This document shows positions 7,224 to 14,212 of a stretch of 16,587 bases of DNA, in pieces. Made by a program: the position numbers and the translations under genes. Each line of letters opens with the position of its first letter. Positions within the stretch are counted from its first letter, which is position 1. Location: positions 1 to 16,587 of the forward strand of contig CAKTZP010000033.1 in the NCBI GenBank assembly GCA_934636045.1, read 5' to 3'. The notes below the pieces were generated by a model. The model was not told where the DNA came from, did not search any database, and saw only the letters and a list, made by a program, of their open reading frames with translations. The DNA comes from an uncultured Oscillospiraceae bacterium (GTDB lineage: Bacteria > Bacillota > Clostridia > Oscillospirales > Oscillospiraceae).

Positions 7224-9172
7224 TCGTACGTGTGGCCAAGAGCGCCGGGTTCTGCTATGGCGTCAACCGCGCGGTCAGCTTAGTCGAGCAGGCCGTGGAG
7301 GAGGGGAAGACAGTCGTCACCCTCGGACCGATCGCCCATAACCGCCATTTGGTGCGCTCGTTTGAGGAGCGCGGAGTAAGGACGGTCTCAACGATCGATG
7401 AAATTCCGGACGGCGCGACGGTCATTATCCGTTCGCACGGCATTCCCCGGGCAATGTTTGAGCAGCTGGAGCATCGCAGCGTGACGGTCGTCGACGCGAC
7501 ATGTCCCTCGGTCAAGCGCATTCACAATATTGTTGCCGCCGCGGAGGAAAACGGGCGCCAGCCGATCATCATCGGCACACCCACCCACCCCGAGGTCGCG
7601 GCCATCGCGGGGTGGTGTCAGCACCCGCTGGTGTTCCCGGATGCCGCTGCTTTGGAGGCGTGGCTCAGCGAGTCCGCATTGCACGCACAAATGTCCGTGA
7701 CACTCGTATCCCAGACGACGAGCACGCAATTTTTATGGGAATCTTGCAAGAAAATCATAAAAAAAGTGTGTACAAATTGCGAAATCTTTGATACAATATG
7801 CAGAGCAACTGAAAATCGTCAGGCCGAGGCCGCTGCGCTGGCTTCGGAATGTGACGCGATGCTGGTCGTCGGCGACGTGACCAGCTCCAACACCGCCCGC
7901 CTTGCCCACATCTGCCGGGAGCATTGCCCGCATGTGGAATTGGTCGATTCTGCGGAGGATATGGACAAGTCCTCCTTCGGCGGTGCTGCTGCCATTGGCA
8001 TCACAGCGGGTGCCTCTACGCCCGCGTGGATTATAAAGGAGGTCAAAAAGACAATGAGCGAAATTACTACTAACGTTGATGCAGTTGAGGAGAGCTTTGA
8101 GGAATTGCTCGAAAACTCCATCAAGACTTTGAATACAGGAGATAAGGTTCTTGGCACCGTTACCGCAATCGGATCCACCGAGATTCAGGTTGACCTTGGC
8201 ACGAAGCATGCCGGCTACATCCCGTATGACGAAGTCAGCGCTGACCCCAGTGTAAAGCCCGAGGATATTCTCCACGTCGGTGACGAGATCGAGGTCTTTG
8301 TCGTTCGCGTGAACGATCAGGAAGGCACCGTCCAGCTCAGCCGCAAGAAGCTCGAGGGCATGAAGGTTTGGGACGACGTCGAGGCTGCTTGTGAGAACAA
8401 GACCGTCGTCGAAGGCGTTATCACCGAAGAGAACAAGGGCGGCGTCGTGGCCAACGTCAAGGGCGTCCGTGTGTTCATTCCCGCTTCTCAGACCGGCATC
8501 GCCAAGGGCGGCGATCTCGGCGAGCTGAAGGGTCAGACCGTCAAGATGAAGATCACCGAGTTCAACCGTGCGCGCCGCCGCGTTGTCGGCTCCATCCGTG
8601 CGGTCAACAGCGAGGCTCGCAAGGCTGCTGTGGAGAAGATCTGGAGCGAGATCGAAGTCGGCAAGAAGTACCACGGTGTCGTCAAGTCCCTCACCAGCTA
8701 TGGCGCGTTCGTCGACATCGGCGGCGTGGACGGCATGGTTCACATCTCCGAGCTCTCTTGGGGCCGCATCAAGACCCCGGACGAGGTCGTCAAGGTCGGC
8801 GATCCGATCGACGTTTACGTCATCAAGTTCGACCCGGAGAAGAAGAAGATTTCCCTCGGCTACAAGACCGCTGAGATGAATCCGTGGAACCAGTTCTGCG
8901 CGAAGTACTCCGTTGGCGACACCGCGCTGGTCAAGATCGTGAAGATCGTTGACTTCGGCGCCTTTGCCGAGATCATCCCCGGCGTGGACGGCCTGATCCA
9001 CATTTCTCAGGTTGCCGACCACCGCGTGGAGAAGGTCTCTGACGCGCTGACCGAGGGCCAGGAGGTCGAAGCGAAGATCATCGACGTCGACACCGAGCGC
9101 AAGCGCATCTCCCTGTCCATCCGCGCCCTTCTCGAGCCGGAAGCTCCCGCCGACGAGGACGAGGAAGCCTAA
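7220..9172 (+). CDS. ispH-rpsA: IspH (HMB-PP reductase) fused to ribosomal protein S1
   Basis: The 650-residue fusion joins two known proteins. Residues 1-280 are IspH, the [4Fe-4S] enzyme that makes IPP and DMAPP from HMB-PP in the last step of the MEP isoprenoid pathway. Cluster ligands C12, C95 and C194 are all present, as are the substrate histidines in PIAHN (H40), RSHG (H73) and PTHPE (H123). After a short linker come four S1 RNA-binding repeats (about 305-376, 393-459, 481-548 and 565-636), then an acidic tail ending DEDEEA. The start overlaps the plsC stop, with GGGTGA 6 bases upstream. Such fusions are known in Clostridia. Codon use changes sharply at residue 279, where a second Shine-Dalgarno and ATG occur (separate entries). 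A strong terminator follows the stop. Confidence 0.94.
   Translation: MIVRVAKSAGFCYGVNRAVSLVEQAVEEGKTVVTLGPIAHNRHLVRSFEERGVRTVSTIDEIPDGATVIIRSHGIPRAMFEQLEHRSVTVVDATCPSVKRIHNIVAAAEENGRQPIIIGTPTHPEVAAIAGWCQHPLVFPDAAALEAWLSESALHAQMSVTLVSQTTSTQFLWESCKKIIKKVCTNCEIFDTICRATENRQAEAAALASECDAMLVVGDVTSSNTARLAHICREHCPHVELVDSAEDMDKSSFGGAAAIGITAGASTPAWIIKEVKKTMSEITTNVDAVEESFEELLENSIKTLNTGDKVLGTVTAIGSTEIQVDLGTKHAGYIPYDEVSADPSVKPEDILHVGDEIEVFVVRVNDQEGTVQLSRKKLEGMKVWDDVEAACENKTVVEGVITEENKGGVVANVKGVRVFIPASQTGIAKGGDLGELKGQTVKMKITEFNRARRRVVGSIRAVNSEARKAAVEKIWSEIEVGKKYHGVVKSLTSYGAFVDIGGVDGMVHISELSWGRIKTPDEVVKVGDPIDVYVIKFDPEKKKISLGYKTAEMNPWNQFCAKYSVGDTALVKIVKIVDFGAFAEIIPGVDGLIHISQVADHRVEKVSDALTEGQEVEAKIIDVDTERKRISLSIRALLEPEAPADEDEEA
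7769..7797 (+). promoter_or_regulatory. Possible internal promoter before the S1 half
   Basis: Within the ispH coding sequence an unusually A/T-rich patch (about 7735-7800) holds TGTACA (7769-7774) and TACAAT (7792-7797), exactly 17 bases apart. They match the sigma-A -35 and -10 consensus at 4/6 and 5/6 positions. A transcript from here would start near 7804 and reach the S1-half ATG at 8054 after about 250 bases. The match could be chance, but such patches are rare in this GC-rich gene. Confidence 0.35.
8035..8056 (+). promoter_or_regulatory. Internal ribosome binding site and ATG for a free S1 protein
   Basis: AAAGGAGG (8035-8042) precedes an in-frame ATG (8054-8056) by 11 bases, at the junction of the IspH and S1 halves. 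Starting here would give a 372-residue protein beginning MSEITTNVDAVEES, which looks like a natural S1 amino terminus. The site scores as well as those of neighbouring genes except for the slightly long spacing. It may be a relic of a once-separate rpsA or a working second start. Confidence 0.5.
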
Positions 9173-9190
9173 TTTTCCAATAATAAGTTT

Positions 9191-9228
9191 ACCCGCCTCC
9201 TGCTTTTGGCAGGAGGCGGGTTTTGTTT
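9191..9228 (+). terminator. Rho-independent terminator after ispH-rpsA
   Basis: A 13-bp perfect stem (9191-9203 with 9209-9221) with a 5-base loop runs into TTTTGTTT (9221-9228). It lies 19 bases after the S1 stop codon and closes the scpA-to-rpsA run. Confidence 0.9.
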
Positions 9229-9576
9229 CGTAGAGAGATAGCATAGGATGGTGAATGTTGGTCCCTGCGGTATGTTTCCAAGGGAGCGGATTGGCACGGA
9301 TCCCTTGGAGCCTCGCAATGACAATAACGAGATCTTTCTCCGATTCTTTATTGCAAAGAGAGCGGAACGCCACGGCTCTGCTGAGACTCACAATGACTGA
9401 GACGAAGCTGTCTGACAAGTTTGTCATTGTGAGGAGGGCGCAGCCCGACGCGGCAATCCGTTCTTCATTGCTAAAAAATCCCTCGGCGGCACGAAAAATC
9501 CATGATAGGTACCTCCAATACTGCGCGTCCGGTATTGGGAGTGCCTATCATCCGTGCCGCCGGGAAATTTTTGGCA
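9229..9576. other. Repeat-rich non-coding stretch between rpsA and the TSCPD gene
   Basis: No protein-like frame is visible. Three degenerate copies of a palindromic motif, of the general form GTCATTGYGAG ... GCAATCCG, lie at about 9287-9322 (minus), 9360-9397 (minus) and 9423-9462 (plus). Copies two and three face each other with an exact 11-bp inverted repeat (9387-9397 with 9423-9433). An 8-bp perfect inverted repeat (9278-9285 with 9301-9308) frames part of the first copy. The stretch ends in the large hairpin described separately. It looks like a site of accumulated intergenic repeat elements. Confidence 0.6.
9473..9562 (-). terminator. Large hairpin, likely terminator of the TSCPD gene
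   Basis: A 10-bp perfect outer stem (9484-9493 with 9553-9562) encloses a 20-bp near-perfect inner stem (9502-9521 with 9532-9551; two G-T wobbles and one mismatch) around a 10-base loop. Read on the minus strand, the structure follows the TSCPD stop by about 15 bases and leads to a run of six T (9478-9473). Termination is plausible, but the size exceeds a normal terminator and suggests a repeat element doing this job. Confidence 0.55.
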
Positions 9577-9825
9577 TTATTTCAATTGCATTTCCACCAG
9601 TGCCTCGGCGAGCTGGTCGGGGCAGGAGGTTTGCTTCATGCCGCAGCGGATGCCCTTGAGGCGAGAGATGACCTCGTCAACGGGCATGCCTTCGACCAGC
9701 TTGGCCACGCCCTGCGTGTTGCCGTTGCAGCCGCCGATAAAGCGGACGCTGCGGACGATGCCGTCCTCAACGTCCAGCAGGATCTTGCTGGCGCAGGTGC
9801 CGCGGGTCTTATATTCGTAATGCAT
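9577..9825 (-). CDS. TIGR03905-type TSCPD domain protein
   Basis: The 82-residue minus-strand protein has the TSCPD domain that also occurs at the C-terminus of some class II ribonucleotide reductases. Here it stands alone. Four cysteines are conserved in style: C11, C33 (in FIGGCNGNTQG), C61 (in IRCG) and C68 in the name-giving T66-S-C-P-D70, so a metal or redox role is possible; function is not established. The start at 9825 is chosen because AAGGAGC lies a few bases upstream on the minus strand and the domain begins there; a longer frame to 9927 would run through the promoter. It is a single-gene unit, divergent from tepA. Confidence 0.88.
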   Translation of the reverse strand: MHYEYKTRGTCASKILLDVEDGIVRSVRFIGGCNGNTQGVAKLVEGMPVDEVISRLKGIRCGMKQTSCPDQLAEALVEMQLK

Positions 9826-9855
9826 GAAAATCGCTCCTTTTTTCTCATTTTTTTC

Positions 9856-9884
9856 AGTATAGCAAATTTTGCGGCGTCTTGCAA
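9856..9884 (-). promoter_or_regulatory. Sigma-A promoter of the TSCPD gene
   Basis: On the minus strand TTGCAA (9884-9879) and TATACT (9861-9856) are separated by exactly 17 bases, and the -10 lies about 30 bases upstream of the ATG at 9825. This leaves room for the Shine-Dalgarno in the leader. I see no equally good plus-strand promoter for tepA in the same 120-base gap. Confidence 0.75.
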
Positions 9885-9944
9885 GGGTAAAAAATGCAAA
9901 CGTGGAAAGACTAGAAGAAAAGTACACGGCAAAGGAGCACGGGC

Positions 9945-10628
9945 ATGAGCGAGGAAAAGAACAGCACGCAGGAGCGTATCGAAGACTTCGGCGCCGGACT
10001 GACGCGAACGGAGCGCGGCACGATCTATACGCTGACCATTATCGGACAGATCGAGGGGCATCAGGTCGCGCCGGAGACGGTGAAAACGACAAAATATGAG
10101 CATGTGCTGCCGCTGCTGGCGACGATTGAGGAATCCGAAGAGATCGACGGACTGCTGCTGCTCCTGAACACCGTCGGAGGCGACATTGAGGCAGGGTTGG
10201 CGATTTCCGAGCTGATTGCCGGAATGCGCAAGCCGTCGGTGTCGTTGGTGCTCGGCGGCGGGCATTCGATCGGCATTCCGCTGGCGGTGTCGGCGAAGAG
10301 AAGTATGATCGCGCCGACGGCGAGCATGATGATCCACCCGGTGCGCATGAGTGGTGTTGTGGTCGGCGCGCCGGCGACCTACCACTATTTTCAGCGAATT
10401 CAGGAGCAAATTGCGGACTTTGTAACGCGAAATTCGAAAATTAAAAAGGAGACGTTTGAGCGCTATATGATGGCGACGGGGGAAATTGCAACGGACGTCG
10501 GTACGATCGTCTATGGCAAGGAGGCGGTAAAAAGCGGCCTAATCGACCGTCTCGGCGGACTGCACGACGCGCTGGAGGAGCTGCACAGAATGATTCGGCG
10601 CGGAAAATCGAAAGTTGCCCTCAAATAA
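9945..10628 (+). CDS. tepA: ClpP-family serine protease TepA
   Basis: The 227-residue protein is a ClpP/crotonase-fold protease of the TepA (YmfB) group, reported in Bacillus to affect protein export. The probable catalytic triad is S108 (in GGGHSIGIPLA), H131 (in MMIHPVRMSG) and D184 (in IATDVGT, aligning with the ClpP aspartate before KEAVKSGLID). The oxyanion-side NTVGGDIEAGLAI segment (75-87) is also present. No signal peptide is seen. AAAGGAG (9931-9937) is 7 bases before the ATG. It lies upstream of the FtsK/SpoIIIE gene, with one gene between; in Bacillus tepA likewise lies just upstream of spoIIIE. Natural substrates are unknown. Confidence 0.86.
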   Translation: MSEEKNSTQERIEDFGAGLTRTERGTIYTLTIIGQIEGHQVAPETVKTTKYEHVLPLLATIEESEEIDGLLLLLNTVGGDIEAGLAISELIAGMRKPSVSLVLGGGHSIGIPLAVSAKRSMIAPTASMMIHPVRMSGVVVGAPATYHYFQRIQEQIADFVTRNSKIKKETFERYMMATGEIATDVGTIVYGKEAVKSGLIDRLGGLHDALEELHRMIRRGKSKVALK

Positions 10629-10651
10629 AGATGGCATTTTTCAGCTTTCTG

Positions 10652-10660
10652 TGTTATAAT
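10652..10660 (+). promoter_or_regulatory. Extended -10 promoter upstream of the UppP-like gene
   Basis: TGTTATAAT (10652-10660) is a perfect extended -10 (TGN-TATAAT). The -35 region has only a weak match, as is usual for extended -10 promoters. The predicted start near 10667 leaves a leader of about 40 bases before the TTG at 10708. It could drive the UppP-like gene and ftsK together. Confidence 0.6.
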
Positions 10661-10707
10661 AACTTTATGGTCTGCATTTTCGTAACATAGACAGAGGAGA
10701 CTGCACG

Positions 10708-11547
10708 TTGAAACTTTGGGAAGCTGTGATTTATGCGCTGTTTGGCGGCTTTTCCGAGCTGCTTCCGATCTCGTTTGCCGGTCATGCGGCAATTTTACGG
10801 AGCGCATTTAACCTGACCTCTTTGGCCGAGAGCGACGGATACTATATCCACGCCGCGATATCGCTGGGCGTGATTTTGGCGATTGCACTGGCGCTTCGTC
10901 CCGAAACGCGGGCGCTGAAGAACGAGTGTCTGACCATGATGGGGCTGCGCCGCCTGCGGCGCGGCGAGCGGGCAGACTTTCCCCTGCGCCGGAGCATCGT
11001 GCTGGGGCTGATCGCGCTGCTGCCGATGCTTGCATCGCTGATTTTTTTGTCCTCAGCGGAGGAAATCAGCCATTTGGTGCTTGTTGCAGCGTTCTTTTTA
11101 CTCAACGGCGGGCTTATTTTTCTTTGCTGCCGCGGCGCAGTGGGGCAGAAGGATGAAAAATACGCCATGATATCCGACGGCTTTCTGATCGGCCTCATGC
11201 GCGCACTGACGATTTTCCCCGGCTTGTCGTCGTTCGGCGCGTCGATCTGCATCGGCCGCGTGCGTGGCTTTTCGCTGCGATATAATCTGCGATTTGGCTA
11301 CCTGCTGACGCTGGTGTTCCATGTGGTGCTGTTTTTCTATCGGCTCATCCGGGCATTTTGCTTCGGCAGCTTTTTCTGGATGACGCTTCCGGCATGTCTG
11401 CTCGCGGTCGTGTGCACTACGGTAACGGGATATCTGGCAATTCAGTACTTTCGCTATCTTTTGGAGCGGTACAAGCTCAATGTGTTTGCTTATTACTGCT
11501 GGGGTGCGGCAGCAATTTTGCTGTTCATCTCGCTGATCAACTCATAA
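10708..11547 (+). CDS. Divergent UppP/BacA-family membrane protein
   Basis: The 279-residue, very hydrophobic protein has the fold pattern of undecaprenyl-diphosphate phosphatase, which recycles the wall lipid carrier. The first signature is recognisable as GGFSELLPISFAGH (13-26), keeping E17, S22 and H26 but with G14 where the family has a glutamate. The second, normally PGTSRSG, reads P171-GLSSF-G177, so the hallmark arginine is serine here. About seven or eight membrane segments are visible. The TTG start follows AGAGGAGA (10693-10700) by 7 bases; the family motif begins shortly after, and no better start is seen. Its stop is 15 bases from ftsK. It may be an inactive or altered-specificity paralogue, so I do not assign the symbol uppP. 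Confidence 0.75.
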   Translation: MKLWEAVIYALFGGFSELLPISFAGHAAILRSAFNLTSLAESDGYYIHAAISLGVILAIALALRPETRALKNECLTMMGLRRLRRGERADFPLRRSIVLGLIALLPMLASLIFLSSAEEISHLVLVAAFFLLNGGLIFLCCRGAVGQKDEKYAMISDGFLIGLMRALTIFPGLSSFGASICIGRVRGFSLRYNLRFGYLLTLVFHVVLFFYRLIRAFCFGSFFWMTLPACLLAVVCTTVTGYLAIQYFRYLLERYKLNVFAYYCWGAAAILLFISLINS

Positions 11548-11562
11548 AGGGAGGGATGCTTC

Positions 11563-14142
11563 GTGGCATCCAAACAGAAAAAAAAACCGACGAGCCGTGC
11601 AAAGCAGCACGTCTCAGCGCAATCCAAGCAGGCACAGAACCGCCGGGAGCTGCATGGCGTTTTGTGCCTGATCGCTGCGATTTTCTGCCTGATTTGCTGC
11701 TTTGATACCGAGGCATTTCTGATCGCGCCGGCGGCACGCCTGTTTGGCGGACTTCTGGGGCAGGTGGGACGGTATCTTTTGCCCGCAGTGCTGACCGTCG
11801 TCGGCGTGACGCTGCTGCGCGGCAAGAAGAAGCCCGTGCGGCTGCGCATTTTTTGCCAGCTGACACTGCTTGTTACGCTTTCCGCGCTGGTACATATTTT
11901 CTGCGCTGCCTTCAGTGAGGACTATGGTCTGAGCATCAAGGCCCTGTACGAGGGCGGCAAGACATGGGCGACCGGCGGTGTGATCCCGGGACTGCTGGGC
12001 GGGCTGCTCTCCGCCGCGCTGACGAAGATCGGCGGCATCGTCGTGCTGTTCCTCCTGATCATTCTGCAATTTATGGGCTGCATGGGCATTACCATCAACA
12101 GCCTCATCAGCGCCATCAAAAACCGTCCGCGCATCGATCCGGAGCCGGAGGACGAGCCGGAGGAGGATCCGGCCGAGCGGCTGGTCAACCGTGTGACGGC
12201 AATGCAGCAAGAGCGCCGCGAGCGGAAGAAGGCGACGGCGGCCGATATCGACATCCCGGTCGACGACCCGCCGCAGCTGGACGAGGGCAAGAAAAAGCGC
12301 ACTGCCAGAAGGTCGCCCGAGCCTGAACCGGCCGTTCCCGCGCCGGTCAGCGACGAGACGCTGCGCGGCATCGACGCGCAGGAAAAGCAGGTCACGATCG
12401 ATGAGATCGAGCTGCACGACCCGGTTGAAGATGCACCCGCTCCGGTTGCTGCGCCTGTGTCCGCACCGGAAAATTTGCCTGCGGAGGCTCCCAATGAGCA
12501 GCCGCGGATCGTCATGCCCTCGGGTATGCCCGAGCTGCGCCGTGAGGACGCGCCGGAGAAGCAGAAGAAGGGGGAGGCTGAGGCCTCGGCCGTGGAGGTT
12601 GCGGAGGAGATCGCAAAGAATTCCGAAGCGCCTGCGCCGCAGTATGCCTTCCCGCCGATTTCGCTTTTGACCCAGCGACGTCAGAGCATGGCGGACGCAA
12701 CGGCAGAGATGCAGGAAAACTCCAAGCGTTTGGCTGATACGCTGACGAGCTTCGGCGTGGAGGCACACATTGTCAATGTCATTCGTGGGCCGTCTATTAC
12801 ACGCTATGAGCTGGAGCTCGACCCCGGTGTGAAGCTTTCCAAGGTCACCAACCTTTCCGACGACATCGCTCTCGCGCTCGGCGCATCCGGCGTGCGCGTT
12901 TCAGCGATTCCGGATATGATTTCCGTCGTCGGCATCGAGGTGCCGAACAAGACGGTCAATGTCGTCTCTGCGCGCGAGGTCATTGACTCGCCCGCCTTCC
13001 GCAACAGCCGCTCGAAAATCTCCTTTGCCGTCGGCAAGGACATCAGCGGTAACTGCATCGTGGGCGACATCTCCAAGCTGCCGCACATGCTGATCGCCGG
13101 CACGACCGGCTCGGGCAAATCCGTGTGCATGAACACGCTGATCGTGTCGCTGCTATACAAGGCCAAGCCCGATGAGGTCAAGCTCATCATGGTCGACCCG
13201 AAGATGGTCGAGCTGGGCGTTTACAACGGCATCCCGCACCTGCTCATCCCGGTCGTGACCGACCCGAAGAAGGCGGCGGGTGCGCTGCAATGGACGGTCA
13301 CGGAGATGATGCGCCGCTACCGGCTGATGTCGGAGGAGGGCGTCCGCGATCTTGAGTCGTATAACAAAGCTATTCGCAACGACCCGGAGCAGAAGCCGAT
13401 GGAGCAGATCGTCGTCGTTATCGACGAGCTGGCCGACCTGATGCTCGTCGCGGCGAAGGAGGTCGAGGAATCGATCTGCCGCATTGCACAGATGGGTCGT
13501 GCCTCGGGCATTCATCTGGTCATTGCCACGCAGCGCCCGTCGGCTGATGTCATCACCGGCCTGATGAAGGCAAACATCCCGTCGCGTATCGCCTTTGCGG
13601 TGTCGTCCTCGATGGAATCGCGCATCATTCTCGATACGCAGGGCGCAGAAAAGCTCGTCGGCAAGGGCGACATGCTCTTTGCCCCGCTCGGGCAGGGCAA
13701 GCCGAAGCGCGTGCAGGGCTGCCTGATCACTGATGAAGAGGTGCAGCAGGTCGTTACGGCAATCAAATCGCAGTGCTCCAGCGATTACTCCACCGAGGTG
13801 ATGGAGCAAATTGAAAAGCGTCTGGAGCAGGGGGCGAAGGGCAGCTCTGACAACGGCAAGGCCGCAGTGCAGGACAGCTCCGACGGCGACGAGCTGCTGC
13901 CGCAGGCGGTCGAGGTCATTCTTGAGACCGGGCAGGCCTCTGTTTCCATGCTTCAGCGCCGCCTCAAGCTCGGCTACGCACGCGCTGCGCGCATCGTCGA
14001 CGAGATGGAGGAGCGCGGCATCGTCGGCCCGTTTGAGGGGGCAAAGCCCCGGCAGCTGCTGATTACCAAGGAGCAATGGGAGCAGATGCAAAACGGCACC
14101 TTTGTGCCGGAAAACCCCGCTGTTGAGGAGGAGCTTCCGTAA
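11563..14142 (+). CDS. ftsK: FtsK/SpoIIIE DNA translocase
   Basis: The 859-residue protein is a membrane-anchored DNA pump that moves chromosome ends through the closing septum, or the forespore chromosome in SpoIIIE. Four hydrophobic segments lie within about residues 30-185, followed by a long acidic Pro/Glu-rich linker (about 190-365). The motor then follows, with an alpha domain and the RecA-like beta domain: Walker A is G513-TTGSGKS520 and Walker B is VVVIDE (617-622). The winged-helix gamma domain, which reads polar DNA motifs, spans about 776-845 (ELLPQAVEVILETGQASVSMLQRR is cut here by my wording into ELLPQAVEVIL and ASVSMLQRR). The GTG start has AAAGGGAGGG about 8 bases upstream. Sequence alone does not settle whether it serves division, sporulation or both. 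Confidence 0.92.
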   Translation: MASKQKKKPTSRAKQHVSAQSKQAQNRRELHGVLCLIAAIFCLICCFDTEAFLIAPAARLFGGLLGQVGRYLLPAVLTVVGVTLLRGKKKPVRLRIFCQLTLLVTLSALVHIFCAAFSEDYGLSIKALYEGGKTWATGGVIPGLLGGLLSAALTKIGGIVVLFLLIILQFMGCMGITINSLISAIKNRPRIDPEPEDEPEEDPAERLVNRVTAMQQERRERKKATAADIDIPVDDPPQLDEGKKKRTARRSPEPEPAVPAPVSDETLRGIDAQEKQVTIDEIELHDPVEDAPAPVAAPVSAPENLPAEAPNEQPRIVMPSGMPELRREDAPEKQKKGEAEASAVEVAEEIAKNSEAPAPQYAFPPISLLTQRRQSMADATAEMQENSKRLADTLTSFGVEAHIVNVIRGPSITRYELELDPGVKLSKVTNLSDDIALALGASGVRVSAIPDMISVVGIEVPNKTVNVVSAREVIDSPAFRNSRSKISFAVGKDISGNCIVGDISKLPHMLIAGTTGSGKSVCMNTLIVSLLYKAKPDEVKLIMVDPKMVELGVYNGIPHLLIPVVTDPKKAAGALQWTVTEMMRRYRLMSEEGVRDLESYNKAIRNDPEQKPMEQIVVVIDELADLMLVAAKEVEESICRIAQMGRASGIHLVIATQRPSADVITGLMKANIPSRIAFAVSSSMESRIILDTQGAEKLVGKGDMLFAPLGQGKPKRVQGCLITDEEVQQVVTAIKSQCSSDYSTEVMEQIEKRLEQGAKGSSDNGKAAVQDSSDGDELLPQAVEVILETGQASVSMLQRRLKLGYARAARIVDEMEERGIVGPFEGAKPRQLLITKEQWEQMQNGTFVPENPAVEEELP

Positions 14143-14171
14143 GGAGACTCCGCCTGAACAAATATATTTGC

Positions 14172-14195
14172 GTTGCATCCCCAAAGGGGAGCGAC
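14172..14195 (+). promoter_or_regulatory. Leader hairpin just before the ECF-gene ribosome site
   Basis: Bases 14172-14182 and 14186-14195 fold into a 10-bp stem with a 3-base AAA loop, one bulged A (14177) and one G-T wobble. The Shine-Dalgarno (CAGGAGG, 14198-14204) begins 3 bases after it. It has no T-run and matches no riboswitch class I recognise. It may shape translation of the ECF gene or protect an mRNA end between ftsK and this gene. Confidence 0.4.
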
Positions 14196-14212
14196 AGCAG
14201 GAGGAAAACAAA

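Noticed and set aside
7733..9427. A 564-codon open frame on the minus strand opposite the S1 half
   Set aside because: It mirrors rpsA codon bias (AAG and C-ending codons leave few minus-strand stops), has no recognisable protein features, and runs into the repeat region.
9826..9927. Longer N-terminus for the TSCPD protein
   Set aside because: The extension would cover the good minus-strand promoter and ribosome site, and the domain starts at the later ATG.
10610..10648. Possible terminator after tepA
   Set aside because: Only short, wobble-containing pairs (10610-10616 with 10642-10648) are found, and they overlap the tepA 3' end; pairing is too weak to support a call.
14102..14212. N-terminal extension of the ECF protein overlapping ftsK
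   Set aside because: The extension is charged and unlike the family, while TTG 14213 has a strong Shine-Dalgarno and is followed by the first membrane helix.
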